Source of the DNA: Synechococcus sp. 1G10 | Lineage (GTDB): Bacteria > Cyanobacteriota > Cyanobacteriia > PCC-6307 > Cyanobiaceae | Length of the DNA stretch: 64,000 bases | NCBI RefSeq assembly: GCF_002252625.1 | Contig: NZ_NQKW01000006.1 | Location: 114,464 to 178,463, forward strand | Direction: 5' to 3' | Shown: positions 24,228 through 33,922 of the stretch, piece by piece | Layout: the number at the start of each line of letters is the position of its first letter | How positions within the stretch are numbered: position 1 is the stretch's first letter | Translations under genes and position numbers: made by a program | Notes under the pieces: model-generated | Seen by the model: only the letters and a program-made list of their open reading frames with translations | What the model was told of the DNA's origin: nothing | Databases searched by the model: none

Positions 24228-25358
24228 ATGGCCACCACCTATCTGGACCACCAGGCCACCACTCCCTGTGATCCAGCCGTGGTGGCGGCGATGGCTCCCT
24301 ACTGGAGCGAACGGTTTGCCAACCCCTCCAGCCGCTCGCACCGCTGTGGCCTGGAGGCAGCGGCGGCGGTTGATCTGGCCCGCAGCAGCCTGGCCCAGCA
24401 GCTGGGTGTGGCCCCAGAGCAGGTGGTGTTCACCAGTGGGGCCACGGAGGCCAACAACCTGGCGATCAAAGGGCTGGTGGAAGCCCGGCGCCAGAGGGGC
24501 AGGCACCTGCTCACCCTGGCCACGGAGCACCGGGCGGTGCTGGAGCCCCTGCGCTATCTCGCCGGCCACGGCTATGAGCTCACCGTGCTGCCGGTGCAGC
24601 GTGATGGCCTGGTGGACCTGAACCGATTCAGCGAGGCCCTGCGCGACGACACCCTGCTGGTGAGCGTGATGGCCGCCAACAACGAGATCGGCGTGCTGCA
24701 AGCCCTCGCCTCCATCGGGGCACTCTGCCGCGAACGGGGCATCGCCCTGCACAGCGATGGAGCCCAGATCTTCGGGAACCGCCCCCTGCGGCCCTGTGAG
24801 CTGGGCCTCGACCTGTTCAGCCTCAGCGGTCACAAGATCTACGGACCCAAGGGCATCGGCGCCCTCGTGCTTGCTGAGGGGATCGTCGTCGCACCCCAGC
24901 AGCATGGCGGCGGCCAGGAAGGGGGCTTGAGAGGGGGAACCCTGCCGGTTCCCCTGATCGTGGGGCTCCAGCGGGCGGCGGAGCTGGCCAGCCAAGACTG
25001 GCAGGCGCGACAGCAGCGACTTGGCGGGCTGCGGGATCGGCTGCTGGCGGGTCTGCTGGAACTGGGGGGGGTGCGGGTGAACGGCAGCCTGGAACACCGC
25101 CTGGGCCACAACCTCAATGTTCAGGTGGATGGGGTGGATGGCACCCAGCTGCACCGGGCCCTGCGGCGTCAGCTGGCTGTAAGCGGTGGCTCGGCCTGCA
25201 GCAGCGGCAGCCCCTCACACGTGCTGGCCGCCCTGGGGCTGACGCCGGCGGAAGCAGCGGCCTCGATCCGGTTCGGGCTCGGACGCCCCACCACGGCTGC
25301 GGAAATCGACCAGGCCGTGCTGGTGGTGGCGGAGGCCCTTAAGCAGCTGCGGGGCTGA
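24228..25358 (+). CDS. Cysteine desulfurase (IscS/NifS family)
   Basis: This PLP enzyme of class V aminotransferase fold removes sulfur from cysteine for Fe-S cluster and other thio-cofactor assembly. The 376-residue protein starts MATTYLDHQATTP, with GGAAGGAGG just upstream. Key residues are the PLP-binding Asp177/Gln180 (HSDGAQ), His202-Lys203 (SLSGHKIYGPKG, Schiff-base Lys) and the mobile-loop catalytic Cys324 in GGSACSSGSPSH. This places it with group I NifS/IscS rather than SufS. No iscU or iscR neighbour is visible. Confidence 0.94.
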   Translation: MATTYLDHQATTPCDPAVVAAMAPYWSERFANPSSRSHRCGLEAAAAVDLARSSLAQQLGVAPEQVVFTSGATEANNLAIKGLVEARRQRGRHLLTLATEHRAVLEPLRYLAGHGYELTVLPVQRDGLVDLNRFSEALRDDTLLVSVMAANNEIGVLQALASIGALCRERGIALHSDGAQIFGNRPLRPCELGLDLFSLSGHKIYGPKGIGALVLAEGIVVAPQQHGGGQEGGLRGGTLPVPLIVGLQRAAELASQDWQARQQRLGGLRDRLLAGLLELGGVRVNGSLEHRLGHNLNVQVDGVDGTQLHRALRRQLAVSGGSACSSGSPSHVLAALGLTPAEAAASIRFGLGRPTTAAEIDQAVLVVAEALKQLRG

Positions 25359-25410
25359 TGAACGATCCTTGCCTCCAAGGCCACTTTTCCTCAACCTTTA
25401 ATAAATCATG

Positions 25411-25427
25411 GTTGATCCTTAATCAAC
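25411..25427. promoter_or_regulatory. Short palindrome in AT-rich promoter
   Basis: GTTGAT and ATCAAC arms separated by five bases lie in an AT-rich gap before the membrane protein gene at 25452. It could be an operator; no regulator is assigned. Confidence 0.3.
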
Positions 25428-25451
25428 GACAGTCCGCTGCAGAGGCTTACC

Positions 25452-26482
25452 TTGCCGAGATCCATCTCGATCCGTGCCGCCGCACTGGCTGCAGAGGACC
25501 CGACCCTGCAGTCACTGGGAACAACGACGCAGCGGCGGCAGCGGGAGCGCTTCCTTGCCGGTGCGATCGACGGACTGCTGGGAGCCTTGGGCACGGCCCT
25601 GGTGCTCTCGGCGGCCGGGAGGATCGCCGGTATCGGTGGCAGTCGACCCACGTTCGTGCAAGCCGTGGTGACGGCGCTGGGCCTGCTGCTGCTCACAGCC
25701 GGCTGGGGTCGACTCGGCCGCGGGCTGCTGGAAGGGACGGCCACGCCCGACGGGCAGAGGCAGCTTGAGCACGTGGTGGGCTGGTTTCCCTTCGGCGCCA
25801 TGGCCTTGTTTGCCACTTACAGGCTTGGAGTCAGCGACGTGGAGGCCTACAAGGTTCTGGTCTCGGAAGGGAGCGTGGTGGAGTGGCTGACGTTCCTGTT
25901 CTTTCTTGCCGCCGGAGCCCTCTTCCTGCTCACCGGGAGAGGGGAATGGGTGACGGACAGGGCCAAGGGACAACTGGGTTTAGGTGCGCTCTTCCTCGCC
26001 CTGGGCATGGTCAGCCTGCTGATCGGCTTCGAGGAGATGAGCTGGGGCCAGACCATCTTCAACTGGGACACGCCGGAACTGTTCAACAACGTCAACGCCC
26101 AGAAGGAAACGAACCTGCACAACCTGGCGCTGATTCAGGACCGGATCTGGACCATCACAGCTGCGGTGTGCGTGGGGCAACCCTGCTGGTGGGTCTGCGT
26201 CGTGCCCTGGAGGCAAAAGGACGCCTGATCCCGCGCTCAATGGCCGATGCGGTTCTGCCGCACCCCACGCTGCTGGGCTACTTCCTGTTTGCGGCCCTCC
26301 TCTACGTGCCGGTGGTGCTGATCAAGCACGACGTGGCCATCCCTGTGCTGGTGACCCGCGACCAGGAGGTTGCTGAAGCCCTCTTTTCCCTGGGTGTGCT
26401 GGTGCATGCCGGCCGCTGTTACCTCCGCTGGGCCCAGCCCCTCGATCAGACCCTGCTTAACCTGGCAGCAGCACCCGACTGA
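25452..26482 (+). pseudogene. Multi-TM membrane protein with internal frameshift
   Basis: Two frames together make one protein of about 340 residues. The first frame (TTG start at 25452) gives several membrane helices and the conserved-looking block GFEEMSWGQTIFNWDTPELF, then NVNAQKETNLHN. It stops at 26228 with an anomalous Cys/Trp-rich tail. The protein sequence continues in the -1 frame from about 26168 (VRGATLLVGLRRALEAKGRL) with another helix YFLFAALLYVPVVLI and ends at 26482. A single-base deletion near 26165-26170 explains this. The block resembles bacterial membrane proteins of unknown role with an E-E-x-S-W-G-Q motif. A sequencing error is possible. Confidence 0.7.
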
Positions 26483-26584
26483 GCAGAACGAACCCCTGAT
26501 CACGGCCCTCTCACGGGAATGGGTGCCCTCAGGCCAGGCGATGGCGCTGGTGCTGCTGCTGGTGATGCTGCTGCTGCTGCTGGT

Positions 26585-27556
26585 TCAGAGCAGCTGGAGA
26601 ATCCCTTCGCCGTAGTGACGGAAGCGGGGCAGAGGTTCCAGGCCATGCCGTTCCAGCACCGCCGAGAGGCGCTCGCTGGCCTCTGGCAACCGCTGGAAGG
26701 GGATGGCCGGAAACGCGTGGTGGGCGGCGTGATGGGGTAGCCCACCCAGGCAGGCATTGAGCCAGATGCTGGCACCGACGCTGCGGGAGGAGCGCAGCTG
26801 GGTGAGCCGATGGCTCGCGGAGGGACTCCACAAGCCATGGTGCTCGATCAGCCCGCGGGTCTGAATGATGAAGCCGATGATGCGTTCCACCACCAGCCAG
26901 AAAAGTAGATAACGCAGAAACACACCATGGGCGATCACCAGGCCGAGCATGGTCAGATGCAGCGCCAGCACGCCGGCCAGGTCGAGCCGCAACCGGGCCG
27001 GCAGTCGGGGATCACAGCCGCGCAGCACCACTCCCTTGTGGGCTGTATCGACGATCAGTCCCACGCCGCCCAGCAGCAGAGCCCTGAGCCAGAAAGGATG
27101 GCGCTGATGCCACCGGCGCAACGGGCCGGCCTGCAGAATCTCCTCTTTCAGGGGTTCGACCCTCTCGGGATCCCGCCTGTCGCATCCGTTCCAGCGGTGA
27201 TGCAGCCGGTGCAGCGAGGCATAGGTGGCGAAGGGCCAGGCCATCGGCCAGCTGATCAGACAGGAGAAGACGAACTCCAGTCGCGGACGGCCGAGCAGGG
27301 TGCCGTGCACCGCCTCATGGGTGGAGATCAGCAGCAGGGCATAGGCGATGCCGGCGACCGTCACGGAGCCCATCGACGCCAGCGGGCTCTCTGTGCTCCA
27401 GAACCTCCAGGTGCCCCCGATCAGCAGACCGCCGAACGTGGCAATCCGCAGCAGGCTCAGCAGCGGAGCCACCGTGGTGAGATCGGCCACGGCCTCGCGC
27501 AGATCCGACTCCAGCCGATGCAATGAAGACCCGTGGAGATCAGCGGCTTTCCCCAT
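26585..27556 (-). CDS. Membrane fatty-acid-desaturase-family protein
   Basis: This 323-residue integral membrane di-iron oxygenase has three histidine boxes: STHEAVHG (HxxxH), SLHRLHHRWN (HxxHH) and LPHHAAHHAFP (HxxHH), plus further His (IEHHGLW) and four to six hydrophobic segments. The family includes acyl-lipid desaturases and carotenoid hydroxylases/ketolases; the box spacing alone does not decide the substrate. The ATG at 27556 gives a short polar N-terminus. It converges on the frameshifted membrane gene and has an independent upstream region. Confidence 0.82.
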   Translation of the reverse strand: MGKAADLHGSSLHRLESDLREAVADLTTVAPLLSLLRIATFGGLLIGGTWRFWSTESPLASMGSVTVAGIAYALLLISTHEAVHGTLLGRPRLEFVFSCLISWPMAWPFATYASLHRLHHRWNGCDRRDPERVEPLKEEILQAGPLRRWHQRHPFWLRALLLGGVGLIVDTAHKGVVLRGCDPRLPARLRLDLAGVLALHLTMLGLVIAHGVFLRYLLFWLVVERIIGFIIQTRGLIEHHGLWSPSASHRLTQLRSSRSVGASIWLNACLGGLPHHAAHHAFPAIPFQRLPEASERLSAVLERHGLEPLPRFRHYGEGILQLL

Positions 27557-27829
27557 GAAACCGTGTGCCCGCGTTTCCTCAGGCTATGGCTTCCATCAGG
27601 GCCTCGCATACGACTGAACGGGCTGGTACTGCAGGCATCCGCCGCCGTCAAAGAGGCCGGTTCGGATCGGCTCCGCTGCGATGGCTCCGCCCATCGGGGG
27701 GGGGGTAGCCCGGCGTCACCACCTGCTCCCGCAAGGAACAGGTGCCACTCTGCGCGAAGTGGATGTCGACGTCGTGCAAGCGCCGAAGGTCAACCCTCTG
27801 GCCACAAACCTCATCTACGGCCCCGCACA
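27557..27829. other. Gap before pseudogene; no gene seen
   Basis: The sequence between the desaturase gene and the decayed paralogue at 27830 shows no intact coding region. Parts near 27740-27830 may be the decayed N-terminal half of that paralogue, but the alignment is too weak to claim. Confidence 0.4.
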
Positions 27830-28012
27830 TGGTTCGAGTTCTCCGCCGGAGATCGTCCCTTCTGGGTTTTCACGCCCACCAGGACTCCCTTCACTGAAAG
27901 ACGACCCAACCGTGCGGCCCAGGGCCGCACCTGACTGTATTCAGACCACCACTGCTTCGATCCTTTGAAGCAGGGCCCTGATCGCAACGTGATCCGCGTG
28001 GCATCGCCCTGA
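27830..28012 (+). pseudogene. Decayed copy of small secreted protein family (nonsense mutation)
   Basis: The translated stretch WFEFSAGDRPFWVFTPTRTP, AAQGRT, stop, LYSDHH, NVIRVASP matches the second half of the intact gene at 33923-34261 (MEFSAGDRPIFVFTPAGPAT, DAQGRSW, NVIEVSAP). The TGA at 27932-27934 stands where the intact copy has Trp, so a TGG to TGA change probably killed it; the same frame then runs on to the matching C-terminus at 28012. The N-terminal half is not recognisable. Confidence 0.65.
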
Positions 28013-28068
28013 AGGCCGCGGCCCACCGTCACGGCGGTGGCCATCCTGGGGATGGTTGCCACACCCTC

Positions 28069-29025
28069 ATGACCGACACCACTCCTCAGCTGCGGTTCCG
28101 CGACGGCACGGCCATGCCAGCCCTGGGCCTGGGCACCTGGCAGGTGGAGCCCGCGGCGGTGGGTCCGATGCTGAGCACAGCGCTTCGCCTCGGCTATCGC
28201 CACATCGACGCCGCCGCGATCTACGGCAACGAGTCCGCCATCGGCGCGGCCCTCGCCCGGGCCCTGGGGAGCGGTGACGTGACCAGAGAACAGCTCTGGA
28301 TCACCTCCAAGCTCTGGAACGACGCCCATGACCCGGCGCAGGTGCGACCTGCGCTGGAGCGCACCCTGCGCGACCTGAGGCTCGACTGGCTCGATCTCTA
28401 CCTGATCCACTGGCCCGTGGCCCATCGCTCCGGCGTGACCATGCCCAGCAGCGGGGCCGATCAACTGAGCCTCGAGCAGCAGCCCCTGGCAGACACCTGG
28501 GGCGCCATGGAGGAGCTGGTGGAGGCAGGCCTGGTGCGCCACATCGGTGTGTCGAACTTCAGCATCGCCAAACTCACCGCCCTCGCCGCCGCTGTGCGAA
28601 TCACGCCGGAGGTGAACCAGGTGGAGCGACACCCCTGGCTGCAGCAGCACGCCCTGCTCAGGTACTGCTGCAACCACGGCATCCTTCTCACGGCTTACGC
28701 CCCGCTGGGGAGGGCCGCCTCGGCTGATGGCGGGAGCCTGCTGGCCGATCCGGTGATTACCGCGATCGCTGCCGCACATCGCGCCACTTCGGCCCAGGTG
28801 CTGCTGGCCTGGGGTCTGGCCTGCGGCACGGCAGTGATTCCCAAATCGGTCCATCCCGAGCTTCTCGCAGCCAATCTGGCCGCATCCGGGCTGTGTCTCA
28901 GCCCCGAAGACCTTGTGGCGATCCGCGCACTGGATCGCCACCATCGCCTGGTGGACGGCAGCTTCTGGGTGCTGCCAGACGGCCCGTACACCCTCACCAA
29001 CCTCTGGGATGAGGTCGCCGCTTGA
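28069..29025 (+). CDS. Aldo/keto reductase
   Basis: This 318-residue NADPH-dependent oxidoreductase of the AKR superfamily (TIM barrel) reduces aldehydes or ketones. The catalytic tetrad is visible: Asp47 and Tyr52 (HIDAAAIYGNE), Lys81 (ITSKLWN) and His114 (YLIHWP). The cofactor loop IPKSVHPELL is present near the C-terminus. It resembles the AKR3/AKR5 types that act on small carbonyls. The substrate is not predictable. It is a lone plus-strand gene; the large opposite-strand frame is a shadow. Confidence 0.92.
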   Translation: MTDTTPQLRFRDGTAMPALGLGTWQVEPAAVGPMLSTALRLGYRHIDAAAIYGNESAIGAALARALGSGDVTREQLWITSKLWNDAHDPAQVRPALERTLRDLRLDWLDLYLIHWPVAHRSGVTMPSSGADQLSLEQQPLADTWGAMEELVEAGLVRHIGVSNFSIAKLTALAAAVRITPEVNQVERHPWLQQHALLRYCCNHGILLTAYAPLGRAASADGGSLLADPVITAIAAAHRATSAQVLLAWGLACGTAVIPKSVHPELLAANLAASGLCLSPEDLVAIRALDRHHRLVDGSFWVLPDGPYTLTNLWDEVAA

Positions 29026-29120
29026 TAGGCCGCTCCAGGCGCCGCAGTTGTCGACAACGGCCGCCAGAGCCATCAGCATGACTGGCGTGAACGCTTCTTC
29101 CGCACCACCTCCACAAAACC

Positions 29121-30545
29121 ATGACGGGCAGCGAAGGCAAAATCATCGTTGGAAGCGAGGAATGGTGCAGTTTTCCCGAAGCGGGGCTGCCGGCGATCAA
29201 GGCACGGGTCGATTCAGGCGCGGCCACATCCTCCCTGCATGCCCTCAACATCGTGCCCTTCCAGAAGGATGGCTGCACCTGGGTCAGCTTCGAGATCCAT
29301 CCGCTGCAGGGCGACCGCAGTGTGGTGGTGCGCCATGAGGCCCCCGTGCGCTCCAAGCGGGAGGTGAGGAGCAGCAGCGGCGCCGTGGAAAGCCGCTACC
29401 TGATCCGGGAGCGCCTGGTGCTCGGGGATCAGAGCTGGGAGGTGGACCTCACCCTCGCCAACCGCGACGCCATGGGATATCGCATGCTGCTGGGCCGGGA
29501 GGCCATGGTGGGCCGAATCCTCGTGGATCCGGAAGGCAGCAATCACCTGCGTGAGGTCAGCCCCGAAGAAAGCCGGGCGTTGTATGCCCATGCGGTTCAA
29601 CACAAGAGTGGTCTGCGCATCGTGCTGCTGGCCAGCAATCCGGATCTCTACAGCAACCGTCGTCTGATTGAAGCTGGCGAGGAACGCGGCCATGAGATGC
29701 AGTTCCTGAACATCAGGCAGTGCTACATCCGCCTGGATGCCAAGAATCCAGAAGTGCATTACCGAGGCGGAGATGTGCTTGGGGCCGTGGATGCCGTCAT
29801 CCCGCGCATCCGTCCGAGCGTCACCTTCTATGGCTGCGCCGTCACACGGCAGTTTGAATCAATGGGTGTGGAAGTGCTCAACAGCGCTCAGGCGATCACG
29901 GCCTCCCGCGACAAACTCTATGCCTCCCAGGAGTTCGTCCGCTCCGGCCTCAACTCACCGATCACCGGCTTCGCGGATTCCCCCCACGACACCGTGGATC
30001 TGATTCAGATGGTGGGCGGCGCCCCTTTGATCGTGAAGTTACTGGAGGGGGCCCAGGGCAAGGGGGTGGTGCTGGCTGAAACCCAGAAAGCGGCCGAAAG
30101 CGTGATCAACGCTTTGCAAAGTCTGGATGCCAATCTCCTTGTTCAGGAATTCATCAAGGAGGCGAGCGGCTCGGACCTGCGTTGTTTCGTGGTGGGGGGC
30201 AAGGTGGTGGCTGCGATCGAACGGCGCGCCGCCAAGGGGGAGTACCGCGCCAACCTGCACCAGGGCGGTTCGGCCAGCGTGGTGCAACTCGAGCCGGAAG
30301 AGAAACAGATGGCCGTCAAGGCCTGCAAGGTGCTGGGCCTGGATGTGGCCGGCGTGGACATCCTTCGCTCCCACCGGGGGCCGCTCTTGCTGGAAGTCAA
30401 CTCCAGCCCGGGGCTTGAGGGGATCGAAGCTGCCACAGGCAAGGACCTGGCCGGCAAGATGATTCAGAAGTTGGAGCAGAAGCTGGGCTGGGTTCGCCCC
30501 TTGTCGCAGGAGGCCGTCACCCAGACCACCGCCGCGAGTCAGTGA
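29121..30545 (+). CDS. rimK: RimB-RimK fusion: retropepsin-like protease plus ATP-grasp glutamate ligase
   Basis: This 474-residue two-domain protein. Residues 1 to about 145 are the RimB/ATP-dependent-zinc-protease (DUF785) type, a retropepsin-like fold with [14 protein letters not shown], the catalytic DSGA. Residues about 165-460 are RimK, an ATP-grasp ligase: [50 protein letters not shown] and metal-binding [13 protein letters not shown]. RimK adds glutamates to ribosomal protein S6 in other bacteria and RimB trims such tails. Usually these are separate genes; here the writer and the eraser are one chain. Substrate in cyanobacteria is not established. Confidence 0.88.
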   Translation: MTGSEGKIIVGSEEWCSFPEAGLPAIKARVDSGAATSSLHALNIVPFQKDGCTWVSFEIHPLQGDRSVVVRHEAPVRSKREVRSSSGAVESRYLIRERLVLGDQSWEVDLTLANRDAMGYRMLLGREAMVGRILVDPEGSNHLREVSPEESRALYAHAVQHKSGLRIVLLASNPDLYSNRRLIEAGEERGHEMQFLNIRQCYIRLDAKNPEVHYRGGDVLGAVDAVIPRIRPSVTFYGCAVTRQFESMGVEVLNSAQAITASRDKLYASQEFVRSGLNSPITGFADSPHDTVDLIQMVGGAPLIVKLLEGAQGKGVVLAETQKAAESVINALQSLDANLLVQEFIKEASGSDLRCFVVGGKVVAAIERRAAKGEYRANLHQGGSASVVQLEPEEKQMAVKACKVLGLDVAGVDILRSHRGPLLLEVNSSPGLEGIEAATGKDLAGKMIQKLEQKLGWVRPLSQEAVTQTTAASQ

Positions 30546-30570
30546 AACCAACACCTCCGCGGCCTGCCGA

Positions 30571-31113
30571 TCAGACCAGCATCCGGCTGAGCAGCACGAA
30601 GCCCAGCACACCGATCACCGACAGGATCACCTGGGCCAGCCTGCTGACCAGCATGCCGGCCACCACCGCCAGTCCCACCAGCAACGAGCGCCGCAACCGC
30701 TCCAGACCGAAGGGGCCCAGCTCCGTGGAAGCAGTGATCAGTTCGCCCAGGCTGGCTCCCAGCAGGGGTCCCACCAGGGCCCCCAGCAAGACACCACCGA
30801 AGGGAAGAGTGGGCAGCAACCCCAGAAGTCCCACCACCAGCCCGATGGCGGCACCGATGTAGGCCCACCGGGTGGCCTGCAACCGGGCGGCTCCCAGCAG
30901 CATGCCCAGGGCGTCAGCGCCCCAGCCCAGAGCCAGAATCATCAGGGCCAGGGCCAGGGCTGGCCAACCCACGCTCCAGCCCACGGCCCAGCACCACAGG
31001 CCCGCCCCCAACGGCAGCAAGGCCAGGCCGGGCAACACCGGGAAGATGGTGCCTGGGATCGCCACAAGCTGGATGAGCAGGGCCGCCCACCAGATCGCAT
31101 CGAGGCGGCTCAT
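30571..31113 (-). CDS. DUF456-family membrane protein
   Basis: This 180-residue protein is almost wholly hydrophobic, with four or five helices and conserved Gly/Pro-rich turns PGTIFPVLPGLALLPLGA and LPFGGVLLGALVGPLLGA. This matches the DUF456 family of inner-membrane proteins of unknown function. Its ATG overlaps the rsmH stop by one base (TGATG), so it is co-transcribed with rsmH. It converges on the RimB-RimK gene. Confidence 0.75.
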   Translation of the reverse strand: MSRLDAIWWAALLIQLVAIPGTIFPVLPGLALLPLGAGLWCWAVGWSVGWPALALALMILALGWGADALGMLLGAARLQATRWAYIGAAIGLVVGLLGLLPTLPFGGVLLGALVGPLLGASLGELITASTELGPFGLERLRRSLLVGLAVVAGMLVSRLAQVILSVIGVLGFVLLSRMLV

Positions 31114-32021
31114 CAGGACGGTTCGAGGGGGATGGGGCGTCGTCTGCCGACCCGCAGTTTGGCCGAACGGCTGCGGGGATTGTGCTCCTGCTCGGAGGCA
31201 TCGGCCACCAGCGGCTTGCGCGTGATTCGTTCAAGCCGCTCATCAGCGAGGACGGCGGTCTTGACGCGCCGGTCTTCGAGGGAATGGAAGCTGATCACCG
31301 CCAGCCGTCCGCCGGGGACCAGCCAATCTGGGGCGCGGCGCAGCCATGTGTCGAGCACGGCCAGTTCATCGTTCACGGCGATGCGCAGCGCCTGGAAGGT
31401 GCGCGTGGCCGGATGGAGACGGCCGTAGCGGGCCTTGGGCGGATAGCAGCCGGCCACCAGGTAGGCCAGGGCGGTCGTGCCACGCCCCGAACCCGGTCCG
31501 GCGGCCCCGCTCCAGGGACGCTGCTCCACGATCCGCCGGGCGATCCGGCGCGACAGCCGCTCCTCGCCGTAGGTGTAGATCAGATCCGCCAGCTCACTTT
31601 CCTCCAGCCGGTCGAGCAGATCGGCGGCGGTCTCGCCCTTCGCAGGGTTCATACGCATGTCAAGGGGGGCATCGGCGCGGAAGCTGAACCCCCGCTCCGC
31701 CACGTCGAGCTGGGGGCTGCTGACCCCCAGGTCGGCCAATACTCCGAATGCCTGCTCCGGCGGCGTGTAGCAGGCGAAATTGGTGGCCACCAGCGTGGCG
31801 CGATCACCGAAGGGCGCAAGGCGCAGTCGGGCCGCCTCAAGAGCGGTGGGATCCTGATCGAGACCGATCAGCCGCAGCCCGGGATGGGCCTCCAGCAACA
31901 GGGCGCTGTGGCCGCCTCCGCCCACGGTGGCATCGATCAGCAGGCCTTCGGCAGGCAGACCGGCGAACGCCTCCAGCACGGGGCCGGCGAGCACCGGGAT
32001 GTGGTCGAACGTCTGCTGCAT
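31113..32021 (-). CDS. rsmH: 16S rRNA (cytosine-1402-N4)-methyltransferase
   Basis: RsmH (MraW) methylates N4 of C1402 in the 16S decoding centre. The 302-residue protein starts [13 protein letters not shown], contains [18 protein letters not shown] (SAM motif I), [27 protein letters not shown] and the ending motif [12 protein letters not shown] with [20 protein letters not shown]. All are diagnostic. It is first in an operon with the DUF456 gene and divergent from ndhH, with 47 bases between starts. Confidence 0.97.
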   Translation of the reverse strand: MQQTFDHIPVLAGPVLEAFAGLPAEGLLIDATVGGGGHSALLLEAHPGLRLIGLDQDPTALEAARLRLAPFGDRATLVATNFACYTPPEQAFGVLADLGVSSPQLDVAERGFSFRADAPLDMRMNPAKGETAADLLDRLEESELADLIYTYGEERLSRRIARRIVEQRPWSGAAGPGSGRGTTALAYLVAGCYPPKARYGRLHPATRTFQALRIAVNDELAVLDTWLRRAPDWLVPGGRLAVISFHSLEDRRVKTAVLADERLERITRKPLVADASEQEHNPRSRSAKLRVGRRRPIPLEPS

Positions 32022-32068
32022 GGGTTCCTTCCTAAGATCCCCGAGTTCGCCTTCGAGTCCCCGGGCCC

Positions 32069-33253
32069 ATGACGCAACTGGAAACGCGCACGGAGCCGAT
32101 GGTGGTCAACTTCGGGCCGCACCACCCGTCGATGCACGGGGTGCTGCGCCTGGTGGTGACCCTCGATGGTGAAGACGTGGTGGATTGCGAGCCGGTGATC
32201 GGCTATCTGCACCGCGGCATGGAGAAAATCGCTGAGAACCGCACGAACGTGATGTTCGTGCCCTACGTGAGCCGCTGGGACTACGCGGCCGGCATGTTCA
32301 ACGAGGCGATCACGGTCAACGCCCCCGAGAAGCTGGCCAGCATCCAGGTGCCGAAACGCGCCAGCTACATCCGGGTGCTGATGCTGGAGCTGAACCGCAT
32401 CGCCAACCACCTGCTCTGGCTTGGCCCCTTCCTCGCGGATGTGGGTGCCCAGACTCCCTTCTTCTACATCTTCCGCGAACGGGAGATGATTTACGACCTC
32501 TGGGAAGCGGCCACCGGTCAGCGGCTGATCAACAACAACTATTTCCGCATCGGTGGCGTGGCGGCTGATCTGCCCTACGGCTGGCTGGAGAAGTGCCTCG
32601 ACTTCTGCGATTACTTCGGCCCGAAGATCGACGAATACGAGAAGTTGATCACCAACAACCCGATCTTCAAACGCCGCATCGAGGGCCTGGGGGTGATCAG
32701 CCGGGAGATGGCGATCAACTGGAGCCTGTCGGGCCCGATGCTGCGGGCCTCCGGTGTGCCCTGGGACCTGCGAAAGGTCGACAAGTACGAATGCTATGAC
32801 GACTTCGACTGGGACATCGCCACCGAACAGGAAGGCGATTGCTATGCCCGCTATCGGGTGCGAATCGAGGAGATGCGCCAGTCCCTGAAAATCCTGCGCC
32901 AGGCCTGCCTGGCTATTCCCGGTGGCCCCACCGAAAACCTCGAAGCCCGCCGCATGAGCGAAGGCAAGAAAAGCGAGTGGTACGACTTCGATTATCAGTA
33001 CGTGGCCAAGAAGGTAGCGCCGACCTTCAAGATTCCTGTTGGTGAGCTCTACGCCCGAGTGGAATCAGGCAAGGGCGAACTGGGGGTGTTCATCATGGGC
33101 AACGACGATGTGACCCCCTGGCGCTGGAAGATCCGCGCCGCTGATTTCAACAATCTGCAGATCCTCCCCCACATCCTTACCGGGGCCAAGGTGGCCGACA
33201 TCATGGCGATCCTGGGCTCGATCGATGTGATCATGGGTTCGGTGGACCGCTGA
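32069..33253 (+). CDS. ndhH: NDH-1 complex subunit H
   Basis: This 394-residue 49-kDa-type subunit of the cyanobacterial NADH dehydrogenase-like complex works in respiration, cyclic electron flow and CO2 uptake in the thylakoid membrane. It lies in the peripheral arm at the plastoquinone site. Diagnostic stretches are [52 protein letters not shown] and the ending [17 protein letters not shown]. The length is normal. Confidence 0.98.
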   Translation: MTQLETRTEPMVVNFGPHHPSMHGVLRLVVTLDGEDVVDCEPVIGYLHRGMEKIAENRTNVMFVPYVSRWDYAAGMFNEAITVNAPEKLASIQVPKRASYIRVLMLELNRIANHLLWLGPFLADVGAQTPFFYIFREREMIYDLWEAATGQRLINNNYFRIGGVAADLPYGWLEKCLDFCDYFGPKIDEYEKLITNNPIFKRRIEGLGVISREMAINWSLSGPMLRASGVPWDLRKVDKYECYDDFDWDIATEQEGDCYARYRVRIEEMRQSLKILRQACLAIPGGPTENLEARRMSEGKKSEWYDFDYQYVAKKVAPTFKIPVGELYARVESGKGELGVFIMGNDDVTPWRWKIRAADFNNLQILPHILTGAKVADIMAILGSIDVIMGSVDR

Positions 33254-33276
33254 ATGCTCGTTCCAAACCTCAAGCC

Positions 33277-33693
33277 TTGAGGCCTACTCCGCTGCGGCGC
33301 CGCTGGCTCGGACAGTTGCGTCACTGCGGGGTTCTGATTCCAGCCACTCTCACCGGTTATCTCTGGCTCAAAGGCCGCCACCCAGGCCTGCCCGGCCTGA
33401 GCTGTCCATTGAGGGCGCTCACTGGTATTCCTTGCCCAACCTGCTTCCTGACCAGGGCCACTGCTGCCGCCCTGAACGGGGAACTGGGAGAAGCGCTTCA
33501 CTGGCACGCCTTCGGACCGGCCGCCGCCGCGCTGCTGCTGGCGTGGTCGTTTCAGGCGTTGCGCAGCGGCCGTCTGCTGCCGAAGAACCTCAGGGAGATC
33601 CACCTGGGCTTCACGGCGGTGCTGCTGGTGCTCTACTGGGCGGCGCGCATCGGGCTCACCTATGGGCTCGGCAGGGCTGCATTTCCGACATGA
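33277..33693 (+). CDS. DUF2752-family small membrane protein
   Basis: This 138-residue protein uses a TTG start 23 bases after ndhH. It shows the DUF2752 signature CPLRALTGIPCPTCFLTRA (paired Cys around TG) and two hydrophobic helices on either side. The last Gly/Cys position that is usually CG is CF here. Function of the family is unknown. It may be co-transcribed with ndhH. Confidence 0.75.
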   Translation: MRPTPLRRRWLGQLRHCGVLIPATLTGYLWLKGRHPGLPGLSCPLRALTGIPCPTCFLTRATAAALNGELGEALHWHAFGPAAAALLLAWSFQALRSGRLLPKNLREIHLGFTAVLLVLYWAARIGLTYGLGRAAFPT

Positions 33694-33729
33694 TCTTGTT
33701 GCATTGCCTTGAGCATGGCTGCTTTCGTT

Positions 33730-33842
33730 GATGCCCAACCTTCAATCATCTGATCGATCATGTGATTCTGAGATGCTTCGACACCCTCGGCACCATTGTC
33801 CGAGTAGCCGGCGCTGCATTCTGAATCGATGAGTTCGCCAGT
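33730..33842 (-). pseudogene. Fragment duplicated from the methyltransferase gene at 39221-40360
   Basis: About 110 bases here align in the same orientation, at roughly three-quarters identity by eye, with 39893-40003, the part of the CFA-synthase-like gene that encodes YWENGAQDLETSQKHMIDQM. The fragment has no start, contains frame breaks, and is the only trace of a second copy. The rest of 33694-33922 holds nothing recognisable. Confidence 0.65.
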
Positions 33843-33922
33843 CCTGTTGGTTGACTCCAGCTCTGAGCCACCAATCCCTGCTGACCAGAGCAGGGCCTGA
33901 AAGAGAGGGGACCAAGAAACTG

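Noticed and set aside
24174..25154. 326-codon minus-strand frame opposite the cysteine desulfurase gene
   Set aside because: The plus strand has clear PLP Lys and catalytic Cys; the minus frame is a shadow.
27811..29079. 422-codon minus-strand frame opposite the aldo/keto reductase
   Set aside because: The plus-strand gene has a complete catalytic tetrad; this is a shadow.
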